The notes beneath the pieces are model-generated. The model searched no databases, was not told the DNA's origin, and saw only the letters and a program-made list of their open reading frames with translations. From Lachnospiraceae bacterium (GTDB taxonomy: Bacteria > Bacillota > Clostridia > Oscillospirales > Ruminococcaceae), in NCBI GenBank assembly GCA_023664705.1, contig JAMPFE010000001.1, positions 53,491 to 89,207 of the forward strand: DNA of 35,717 nucleotides, in the 5' to 3' direction. Both the position numbers and the translations under genes were made by a program. Shown in pieces: positions 9,224-16,595 of this stretch (positions are counted from its first letter, which is position 1; every line of letters starts with the position of its first letter).

Positions 9224-11410
9224 ATGAGCTTGCAGGACATAACCTTAAAAAACGAATATCGCTCGCTGATAGATAATGTCGCAGCAGAGTTTTTCATTCC
9301 TGCCTTGAGTGAGTCAATCGAATATAAAAGGGCAGTCGGATTCTTTTCGTCTTCCGTGCTGCTTGAAATATCCAAGGGTCTATCCGCGCTCGTTCAAAAC
9401 GGCGGTAAAATTCAGTTGGTGGCTTCTCCTTATTTATCCGACGAGGATATTGCGGCAATAAAAGTGGGGTATGCTCAAAGAGAAATATTGGTTAAGGAAT
9501 CGGTGCTGAGGGAATTAAACTCTCCTAAAAATGAGTTTGAGTCCGAACGCCTCAACTTATTGGCTAACTTGATTTCGCAGGGGGTATTGGATATTAAAAT
9601 AGCCTTTGTCGAGGATCGGTCAAAAATGGGAATGTATCACGAAAAGATGGGAATTATCGCAGACGCTCAAGGCAATAAAATCGCTTTTTCGGGGTCTATG
9701 AACGAATCCGCAACTGCCCTTACTGCTAATTATGAAGCGATAGATGTTTTCTGCTCATGGAATGGTGATGAGGAGCGCGTTAAGATCAAAGAGAACGCTT
9801 TTGCTGCGATATGGAATGACTCGGAGCCTAATATCAAGATCATAGATTTTCCAGAGCTCAGTGACGAGATCATTAAGAGATATAAGCGAGGAAAACCAAA
9901 TTTCAAAATTGATTCTATTGATCCATCGTGTAAGGCTAACCCGGAAGCACAAGCTGTTGAGGATAATGCAAATCTGCCGAAAATCCCGGATTCTTGTAAG
10001 TTGTACGATTACCAATTAAATGCTATTGATTCGTGGAAGCAGAAAAATTACAAGGGAATATATGATATGGCTACCGGTGCAGGCAAGACGTTTACGGGAT
10101 TGGGTTCGATAGTCAATTTGTCCGATGCCCTTAACGGCGAATTGGCTGTCATTATTGTATGTCCGTATCAGCACCTTGTTGAGCAGTGGGTAGAGGATAT
10201 TGTTAAATTTAATATCAGACCGATAATAGGATACAGCAGTTCACCGCAAAAAGATTGGAAGCAACGGCTGGCAAAAGCTATACGGTATCAAAAAATCAGT
10301 AGGGAGAAACGCTTTTTCTGCTTTATCTGCACTAATGCAACATTTTCAAGTCAGACCGTTCAATCTTCAATAGAAAAAATCAAATCGCAGATTTTGCTTG
10401 TGGTTGACGAAGCTCATAATTTTGGGGCAAAAAGCTATTTAAAACTGCTTGACGATAAGTATAGATATCGCCTCGGCTTATCCGCAACGTTGGAACGGCA
10501 CAGAGATGATGAGGGAACTGCTGCGCTTTTTGATTTCTTTGGAGAAAAGTGCATTACCTATACCTTGGAACAGGCTATAAATGACGGAAAGCTAACGCCG
10601 TATAAATATTATCCCGTTTTGGTTTATCTTACTCCCGATGAGCTTGAAAGGTATGAGGAAATTTCAAAGCAAATGCAGGATCATCTGAGAAAGGATAAGA
10701 ACGGAAATTACAAGCTTGATTCATACGGTGAATTGTTGGCGATGAAGCGTGCAAGGATCGTTGCGGCAGCGTCGGAAAAGCTGGTAAAACTGCGTGAGGT
10801 TATCGCTCCGTACTCGGATAAGCATTTTCTGTTGGTCTATTGCGGTGCCGCAAATGTGATCGATCCGAACTCCGATGTTTCTTCTACAGATGAGGCTGAT
10901 ATTCGGCAGATCGAAGCAGTTACCTCTATACTCGGAAACGAGTTTGATATGAAAGTTGCGAGATTTACCTCGCAGGAGAATATGGACGAGCGTAACGCAA
11001 TCAAGGAGCATTTCAAAAGCGGTGACGATCTTCAAGCCATCGTTGCAATAAAGTGTTTGGACGAGGGCGTTAATATTCCGGGCATAAGCACGGCGTTCAT
11101 ACTTGCAAGTACGACTAATCCGAAGGAATATATCCAACGGCGCGGGCGTGTGTTAAGAAAATCTCAGGGAAAAGAATATGCGGAGATTTACGATTTTGTA
11201 ACGCTGCCAAGACCGCTTGATACTGTTTCGGGGCTGACTTTAGAGCAGGCAAACCGCGATGTTTCTCTCGTAAAGAATGAGATGACGCGGGTAAAGGAAT
11301 TTGCTCGTTTAGCTATGAATTCAATGGAATCCAACGATATTATATGGGAAGTTTGCGACACTTACAATCTGCCGTATAATTTCGAAAATAACACAAATGA
11401 GGAGGATTAA
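9224..11410 (+). CDS. Phospholipase-D-like/DEAH-box helicase fusion
   Basis: 728 aa. Residues 1-200 resemble a PLD-type phosphodiesterase (AVGFFSSSVLLEI, a basic turn, then H139 in YHEKMG followed by FSGSMNES), a single HKD-like half site. A superfamily-2 helicase follows: ATGAGKT at 283-289, DEAH at 395-398, LSATLER, and motif VI QRRGRVLR at 638-645. Such PLD-helicase fusions are known from defence and restriction loci, and this is the best candidate for a DNA-cleaving or translocating effector here (inference). It follows the desulfurase by 15 bases and ends in GGAGGATTAA, which supplies the RBS of the next small gene. Confidence 0.87.
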   Translation: MSLQDITLKNEYRSLIDNVAAEFFIPALSESIEYKRAVGFFSSSVLLEISKGLSALVQNGGKIQLVASPYLSDEDIAAIKVGYAQREILVKESVLRELNSPKNEFESERLNLLANLISQGVLDIKIAFVEDRSKMGMYHEKMGIIADAQGNKIAFSGSMNESATALTANYEAIDVFCSWNGDEERVKIKENAFAAIWNDSEPNIKIIDFPELSDEIIKRYKRGKPNFKIDSIDPSCKANPEAQAVEDNANLPKIPDSCKLYDYQLNAIDSWKQKNYKGIYDMATGAGKTFTGLGSIVNLSDALNGELAVIIVCPYQHLVEQWVEDIVKFNIRPIIGYSSSPQKDWKQRLAKAIRYQKISREKRFFCFICTNATFSSQTVQSSIEKIKSQILLVVDEAHNFGAKSYLKLLDDKYRYRLGLSATLERHRDDEGTAALFDFFGEKCITYTLEQAINDGKLTPYKYYPVLVYLTPDELERYEEISKQMQDHLRKDKNGNYKLDSYGELLAMKRARIVAAASEKLVKLREVIAPYSDKHFLLVYCGAANVIDPNSDVSSTDEADIRQIEAVTSILGNEFDMKVARFTSQENMDERNAIKEHFKSGDDLQAIVAIKCLDEGVNIPGISTAFILASTTNPKEYIQRRGRVLRKSQGKEYAEIYDFVTLPRPLDTVSGLTLEQANRDVSLVKNEMTRVKEFARLAMNSMESNDIIWEVCDTYNLPYNFENNTNEED

Positions 11411-11413
11411 ATC

Positions 11414-11590
11414 ATGGGAATTGATACAAATCAGCTTAACCGCAAGGTTGTCGAAAGGCTTAAAAAGAAGATCGTCATTGCCGAGAGAGTAAATCTCAAA
11501 ACCAAGAACAAGAGTGATTCCGATATGGTCAAAGACATCAAGAAAAATATAGAGGAGGAAGTAAAATGCTGCTCAGATCAATCGAATTAA
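11414..11590 (+). CDS. 58-aa small protein between helicase and DndD-like ATPase
   Basis: ATG 11414 has GGAGG seven to eight bases upstream, and the frame overlaps the DndD-like start (11566) by 25 bases in another frame. The product begins MGIDTNQLNRKVVERLKKK and is charged and helical, with many Lys and Glu residues. No known motif. Its tight fit, good RBS and translational coupling support a real gene. It could be an accessory subunit of the ATPase or a small DNA-binding protein; its position recalls small proteins in other DNA-modification operons. Function unknown. Confidence 0.7.
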   Translation: MGIDTNQLNRKVVERLKKKIVIAERVNLKTKNKSDSDMVKDIKKNIEEEVKCCSDQSN

Positions 11591-13557
11591 AGAACTTTCG
11601 CCAGTTTGTTGATGAGAAAATCGATTTTTCCGTCGACGCTGACAGAAATGTTACGATAATCATAGGCGAAAACGGTACGGGAAAAACTACCCTTGCTCAA
11701 GCGTTTTTCTGGTGTTTTTACGGAGAAACGAGCTTTAATGATAAGATCGTGTTAAACAGACGTATTTCCGATGATTTGCTCCCGGAAAAAACAGAAGAGG
11801 TCAAGGTGGCTATTAAACTTAGTCACGGCGATGTGGAATATGAGGTCATTCGCACACAGCCGTACACGAAAAATTACTCAAATAAACTTCTGCCGTCAAA
11901 TACAAAGCTTGATATCCGCAAAAAAGGTTTCGACGGAAACACAAGTTACGTTGAACATCAAAAATGCGAGGCGGAGATAAGCCAAATCCTGCCGAAAGCT
12001 CTATCGCCTTATTTCTTTTTCGACGGTGAGAAAATTGAAAGAATGAGCAAGGAGATCACAGGGAATAAGAAGAGCGCTTCCTTTGCTGAGGCGGTTTCCG
12101 GTTTAACGGGCTTAAAAGCTACCGGAGCGGCAATAAGACATTTAGCGCCGGGCAGAGGAACGGTCATCGGAAAATTCAACGAGGAATACGTTGACGCAAG
12201 CGATGGAAAAATGCAAGAGCTGACCAATCAGATCAATAGGCTCGAAAACGAGATCGAGTCTGCCGAGAAGCAAAAATCCGAATTGGAGGATAATGTTGCT
12301 GCTGCCAAAGACGCAAAGGCGAGATTTGAGGAAGAGATCAGGCAGTATGCAGAGGGTGCACGCTTGCAGGGTGAAAGGGATAAGATCAATGGGCAAATTA
12401 ATTCGGCAAAAAATTATAAATCCCAAATGATCAGGGGTATATCTCGTGATTTTAACAGCGATATGACGGCTTTCTTTTCATTGTCATTAGCCAAACGCGC
12501 TATGGAGCTTATTTCCAAAAGCGATTTCAACGGTAAGGATATTCCCAATATGCACGCTAAAACTATTGAATTTTTGCTTGAAAAGCGCATTTGTATTTGC
12601 GGAACGCATTTGGATGAAGGAACTGTCGCTTGCCAAAAGGTGCGTGAGTTGCTTGAGTATCTTCCGCCGCATTCAATTGGTGTTGCAGTCAAAGACTTTG
12701 TTTCAAATGTGCGCGGCAGATTCTGCAATAAAGTTACCTTGTTGGAAAAGATCAAGGAAAATATGTCTGTGATCGTCTCTCAGGAGGATGCTATCGACAA
12801 ATATGAAGATGACCTTAATATGATCTCTCAGAAGCTTGACGGGAAAGACGTTAAGGCGCAGGTGCGCGATTTAAATCAGCAAATCAGCATTTGCGATACA
12901 ACGATCAGACAAGCGACAAGTAAAAGAGAAACATTTATCGCTCAAATTGCCCGTTCGGAAGAAAGAAAAAATCAGCTTGAAAACAGTCGGTCTAATTTGT
13001 CTCTCCAAAATCAAAGCAATAGGCAGATTGAACTGTATAAAGCTTATACTCAAATAATTTACGAGGAATTGCTTGCCGAGTACAAAGACAAGGAGGTCAA
13101 AACTCGTGATCGGCTTGAAAAATCGATCAACGACATATTCAAGAAGATCTACAATGGCGGGCTTGAACTCAGCATTGACGAAAAATACAACATTACAGTG
13201 TCCGCTAATGATTATAGCGGACAGGTTGAAACGTCAACGGCGCAGAGCATTGCCGTCATTTTTGCTTTTATTTCCGCTATCAGCAAGATGGCAAAAGAAA
13301 ACAAGATGACGGAAAATTCGGACGCATCATATTCGGAGCCTTATCCGCTGGTTATGGATGCGCCGTTGTCGGCCTTTGATAAGCGCAGAATCGAGTCGAT
13401 CTGTTCTGCTATTCCCGAAACTTCCGAGCAGGTAATAATTTTTATCAAAGACACCGACGGCGATCTTGCCAATCGGTATCTTGGAGAAAAGGTGCTTACA
13501 AGGTATCGCTTTGAGAAAATCAATGAGTTTCATACTCGTCTTGTTAAGGAGGATTAA
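11566..13557 (+). CDS. DndD-like SMC/Rad50-type ATPase
   Basis: 663 aa, close to the usual DndD length. It starts MLLRSIELKNFRQF, typical of RecF/SMC/DndD proteins. Walker A GENGTGKTT is at 34-42. A long coiled coil follows, with a CIC pair at 343-345 at the hinge like a zinc-hook remnant, then a second coil, an ABC-signature-like segment (TSTAQSIAVIFAF) and Walker B LVMDAPLSAFD with D598. In Dnd systems DndD supplies ATP-driven DNA remodelling for sulfur insertion. The RBS is GAGGAGG just before ATG 11566. It is coupled to the next gene by a 3-base gap. Confidence 0.88.
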   Translation: MLLRSIELKNFRQFVDEKIDFSVDADRNVTIIIGENGTGKTTLAQAFFWCFYGETSFNDKIVLNRRISDDLLPEKTEEVKVAIKLSHGDVEYEVIRTQPYTKNYSNKLLPSNTKLDIRKKGFDGNTSYVEHQKCEAEISQILPKALSPYFFFDGEKIERMSKEITGNKKSASFAEAVSGLTGLKATGAAIRHLAPGRGTVIGKFNEEYVDASDGKMQELTNQINRLENEIESAEKQKSELEDNVAAAKDAKARFEEEIRQYAEGARLQGERDKINGQINSAKNYKSQMIRGISRDFNSDMTAFFSLSLAKRAMELISKSDFNGKDIPNMHAKTIEFLLEKRICICGTHLDEGTVACQKVRELLEYLPPHSIGVAVKDFVSNVRGRFCNKVTLLEKIKENMSVIVSQEDAIDKYEDDLNMISQKLDGKDVKAQVRDLNQQISICDTTIRQATSKRETFIAQIARSEERKNQLENSRSNLSLQNQSNRQIELYKAYTQIIYEELLAEYKDKEVKTRDRLEKSINDIFKKIYNGGLELSIDEKYNITVSANDYSGQVETSTAQSIAVIFAFISAISKMAKENKMTENSDASYSEPYPLVMDAPLSAFDKRRIESICSAIPETSEQVIIFIKDTDGDLANRYLGEKVLTRYRFEKINEFHTRLVKED

Positions 13558-13560
13558 GCT

Positions 13561-14085
13561 ATGTTTGATAAACAGTATCGTTTTTCGGGTACACACGCTG
13601 AAATGGTGAGCAATTTGACCGCTGTATTTGATGATTCCTCAAAAAGCAAACTGTTTGAACGTAATCTTGACGTTTATATTAATGCTCCGTTAATCGGCTT
13701 TTTATACAAAAAGAGGGGCGTAAAAAGCACTGACAGCGAAATAGCCAATCAGAATATTTTCCCAGAACAGTTAATAAATTTTTCCGATCAGCTTCAATGT
13801 GTTTTTCGTCTGATATTGCTTTTGGATTCCGATTATGAACCCGATGAAAGCAAACGTCTTGACAAAGCCTTTCGCTATTTCGGCAAGAACGAAGAAGATC
13901 TTAAGCGTTTTGATGAATACGTTCTCGGCGGGGTGGAGGTTCTTCACGAAAAACTGATTGAAAATGCATTGAAACCTTCGGATTATGTTGATAATCTATT
14001 CGATTTTCTCGAGGATTTCAATGATAAGTTCAACGAGGACATTACCAGCGAGGATATAATGTCTTTGTGCATAGGTAAAAAATAA
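13561..14085 (+). CDS. Hypothetical 174-aa protein in the DndE position
   Basis: The start is set by AAGGAGG within the end of the DndD-like gene. The sequence is acidic and predicted mostly helical, beginning MFDKQYRFSGTHAEMVSNL, with an NLDVYINAPLIGFLYKKRG segment. It sits where dndE follows dndD in classical systems, but it is longer than DndE and I see no DndE-like motif. Its function is unknown; a subunit that binds the modification complex or DNA is a guess. The next gene follows after about 26 bases. Confidence 0.8.
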   Translation: MFDKQYRFSGTHAEMVSNLTAVFDDSSKSKLFERNLDVYINAPLIGFLYKKRGVKSTDSEIANQNIFPEQLINFSDQLQCVFRLILLLDSDYEPDESKRLDKAFRYFGKNEEDLKRFDEYVLGGVEVLHEKLIENALKPSDYVDNLFDFLEDFNDKFNEDITSEDIMSLCIGKK

Positions 14086-14111
14086 AATCTTAAAGCAAGA
14101 AGGTGTTTGCA

Positions 14112-15245
14112 GTGTCAAGTTATTCGGAGTGCTTTGACGGTCTTGAGAAGCGTGCAAAAAGCAATGGATACCTTACATACGACGATATACTTGACGCCGC
14201 AGACAGCTTTGAGTTATCAGCAATCGAGGTTGACAAGCTGAGCGAACAGCTGCTGCTTAACGGAGTAACAATATCCGATGATCCGCCTGTAGATGAGCAG
14301 CAGTTCTTTGATTACAGTAAAATCGATTATGAGTCCATTTACAGAGAAATTATTTCAATTGATCCCGGATTGGAGAATCTCATCAGGCAAATAAGCGAAT
14401 TTCCAACACCACAAAAGGGCGAAGTATCGGAATTGTATGCGAAAATGGAGTATTATAATTTTGAAGGTTTACAAGCTGATGAGGCTCGTGAGCGGATAAT
14501 TTCTATGCATTTGCGAATGGTGTTAAGATTAGCACTATCATTATCAAAGATATATAATTATGACATTTCGGATGCGATCTCGGTCGGATTTGTCGGTCTT
14601 ATTTCCGCTGTGGAAAAATACGATCCTAAACAGAATGAGGGCGGATATTTTAGCGCTTATGCTGGTCAAGTTGTGTGGAGTGCGATTATTCGTGACTGCC
14701 AACCTAATTGGATACATAAAATACCTCCGCATCTTATGGACAAACTGCTCACAATCATAAAAATGTTCAAGGATCGTTATGGAATTTCGGCAGAGCTTGA
14801 AATACCAGAAACCGATTTCCTACTTGCCTGTTCAAAACGTTTGGGAGAGCCTATTGAACAGATTAAAGCATATTTTAATATGATTTTAAATGAAACAAAT
14901 TGGATGTCTCTCAATGAATATGCAGAATCTGAGGATGAACTGCCGATAAATTCTCTGCTTGTCGATTATGATCGTTTTTTTGAAGATGAGGTTAATAAAT
15001 ATCAGAATGCTGAAATCGTTCATAAAGCTTTGAAAACGCTCCCCGAAAGAAATGTTAAGGTTCTTATTTTAAGATACGGGCTTGACGGCAAGATTCCGAT
15101 GACGTTAGACGAAATAGGGAAAGCACTCAATGTCACACGAGAGCGTATTAGGCAAATTGAAAATAAAGCGTTGAAACTTTTTAGACAAAGCCCAGATATT
15201 AAGTATCTAAAAGATGAATATATGAGTGAAAGGCTATCTATCTGA
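14112..15245 (+). CDS. Sigma-70-family factor with region 1.1-like, 2 and 4 domains
   Basis: The N-terminal 55 residues resemble sigma region 1.1 (LTYDDILDAADSFELSAIEVDKL, LLLNGVTI). Region 2 follows (HLRMVLRLALSLSKIYNYDISDAISVG, then FSAYAGQVVWSAIIRD), and a clear region 4 closes the protein (LPERNVKVLILRYGLDG, then the helix-turn-helix LDEIGKALNVTRERIRQIE). GTG 14112 is preferred because AAGGTG lies six bases upstream; GTG 14103 overlaps that RBS. Region 2.3/2.4 is not the housekeeping sequence, so promoter choice is probably altered. It is co-transcribed with the modification genes. It may direct RNA polymerase to this locus or act as a DNA-binding accessory (inference). A housekeeping RpoD is excluded by divergence and context. 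Confidence 0.85.
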   Translation: MSSYSECFDGLEKRAKSNGYLTYDDILDAADSFELSAIEVDKLSEQLLLNGVTISDDPPVDEQQFFDYSKIDYESIYREIISIDPGLENLIRQISEFPTPQKGEVSELYAKMEYYNFEGLQADEARERIISMHLRMVLRLALSLSKIYNYDISDAISVGFVGLISAVEKYDPKQNEGGYFSAYAGQVVWSAIIRDCQPNWIHKIPPHLMDKLLTIIKMFKDRYGISAELEIPETDFLLACSKRLGEPIEQIKAYFNMILNETNWMSLNEYAESEDELPINSLLVDYDRFFEDEVNKYQNAEIVHKALKTLPERNVKVLILRYGLDGKIPMTLDEIGKALNVTRERIRQIENKALKLFRQSPDIKYLKDEYMSERLSI

Positions 15246-15276
15246 TGAATTTGATTGTTGAAGGAGGAATTTAATA

Positions 15277-16002
15277 ATGTATACAGAGGATATGGAAATA
15301 TGGATTGATAAAGATATGGATTTCAAAAAAACAAGCAATTCTAAAACAACAATTACCGTGAAATGGAGTAAAAATTTTTTTGAGGATTATAAGAAATTAT
15401 CATATCAATTTCGTAATTGTGGTGTATGCGTATTTAATGACATTATTGACGGGTGCAATATTATAGCAAAAATGGATTATTGGTTTTTAGTTGTTATTTA
15501 TCTTTTTAGGCAAAGTATAGAATTGGGACTTAAAGCACTTGTATTTAGAGAATATGACAATAAAAATAGACCTTGTGAAGATATAGTTAATAAATGCAAG
15601 CATAACTTGTCAATGCTTTTGGAGGAGTATATAGATGCTTCCTGGGGCGGGTATTTCACAAGCGAGGAAGAGGACTGGATCACAAAGTATTTTGAGTCTT
15701 TGGAATCAAAGGATCAAAATTCGGATACATTTAGATTCCCATTCAAAGACCCCTTTCTCTTAAATTTCGGGTATGGTGAAAGAAACAGTTCAAAGAAATT
15801 TATAGATCTATTACTAACAGGTTATAATTTGCTCCAAGCATTTAATTTGGTTAAAAAGTGCTTGGAAGATGGTAATGTTGAGGAAGGCGATGAGTTTGAT
15901 GCAAGCTATGCACCGATTTTTTGCCTAAGTCTCAAAATGCCGATGTGGAATGTTATTTGTGGCAGCCTGATATGGGACCATGCTATAAGTCAAAAATTAT
16001 AG
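15277..16002 (+). CDS. Unknown two-domain protein, N-terminal part (split at a T6 tract)
   Basis: Strong RBS (GAAGGAGG) before ATG 15277. The helical domain, about residues 65-205, carries FRQSIELGLKAL, then a KHNL motif, then DTFRFPF. The same order recurs in the following frame (LRNLLELHLKEL, EHNI, DRFRYPT), so the full protein is an internal duplication. Adding one T to the run at 15916-15921 joins the frames as YAPIFLPKSQNADVE, about 399 aa in total. After the T-run this frame reads nonsense to 16002. The helices recall HEPN-type proteins, but the spacing of the conserved residues does not fit a canonical RX4-6H motif, so I leave function open. Confidence 0.65.
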   Translation: MYTEDMEIWIDKDMDFKKTSNSKTTITVKWSKNFFEDYKKLSYQFRNCGVCVFNDIIDGCNIIAKMDYWFLVVIYLFRQSIELGLKALVFREYDNKNRPCEDIVNKCKHNLSMLLEEYIDASWGGYFTSEEEDWITKYFESLESKDQNSDTFRFPFKDPFLLNFGYGERNSSKKFIDLLLTGYNLLQAFNLVKKCLEDGNVEEGDEFDASYAPIFCLSLKMPMWNVICGSLIWDHAISQKL

Positions 16003-16475
16003 GATATTTTGGAGTAGCAGCCTTTTTGTTTCATAATGACGATATTGAGCCAGAGGAAAAGTTTTATCCTATGATGTTTGTGTTGCGGAATTTGTTGGAA
16101 CTGCACCTTAAAGAATTAGCTTCTTATGGTAAAAACTACGAGATTGCTGCCAGCAAATTAAAAAGAGCTCAATGTGAACACAATATTATGAAAATATTGG
16201 AAATTATAAAACCTATGGTGATTCGATATGCAATTCAGTCTGTTGAGGACGAGGAAATTATTAAAATCATTGAAAGAGAAATCAATAATATAACAAAGTT
16301 GGACAAGAATGGAGATAGGTTTAGATATCCAACTGATAAAAATTTACAGTATTTTAGCGATGATGGAACAGAAACCGTTGACGTACAGAACGTTTATAAT
16401 TACATGATGGGAATTATCAATTCTATTGATGCTATGAAAAATTGTTTTGATTATAACGCTTCATTTGATGAGTAG
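15921..16475 (+). CDS. Unknown two-domain protein, C-terminal part
   Basis: Frame-0 continuation of the gene at 15277. The nominal TTG 15921 has no good RBS and lies in the poly-T tract, so this is most likely the second half of one gene. It holds the second copy of the helical repeat, with EEKFYPMMFVLRNLLELHL, CEHNIMKIL and DRFRYPTDKNLQ in the same order as the first copy. It is the last gene of the long operon. No clear terminator follows; only a 5-bp AT-rich hairpin is visible near 16480-16497. Confidence 0.65.
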   Translation: MPKSQNADVECYLWQPDMGPCYKSKIIGYFGVAAFLFHNDDIEPEEKFYPMMFVLRNLLELHLKELASYGKNYEIAASKLKRAQCEHNIMKILEIIKPMVIRYAIQSVEDEEIIKIIEREINNITKLDKNGDRFRYPTDKNLQYFSDDGTETVDVQNVYNYMMGIINSIDAMKNCFDYNASFDE

Positions 16476-16515
16476 AATTTTCTATCTTTAATAGATTAAA
16501 TTCGTTTCAAACCAC

Positions 16516-16544
16516 TTGACATTTCCTTTGGAATATGCTATAAT
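16516..16544 (+). promoter_or_regulatory. Consensus sigma-A promoter of the DUF234-type ATPase
   Basis: TTGACA (16516-16521), 17 bases, TATAAT (16539-16544): a perfect match. The next gene has GAGGTG at 16585-16590 and ATG at 16596, so it is expressed independently of the upstream operon. Confidence 0.88.
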
Positions 16545-16595
16545 AATATCAAATCACGATTTACTAAATCTAAATTTGAAAAACGAGGTGCAAAT

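Noticed and set aside
1828..16475. 7-deazaguanine (Dpd) modification cluster
   Set aside because: Helicases, PLD domains and large ATPases also occur there, but no DpdA/TGT-like or queuosine-type gene is present, whereas a desulfurase and a DndC-like protein are.
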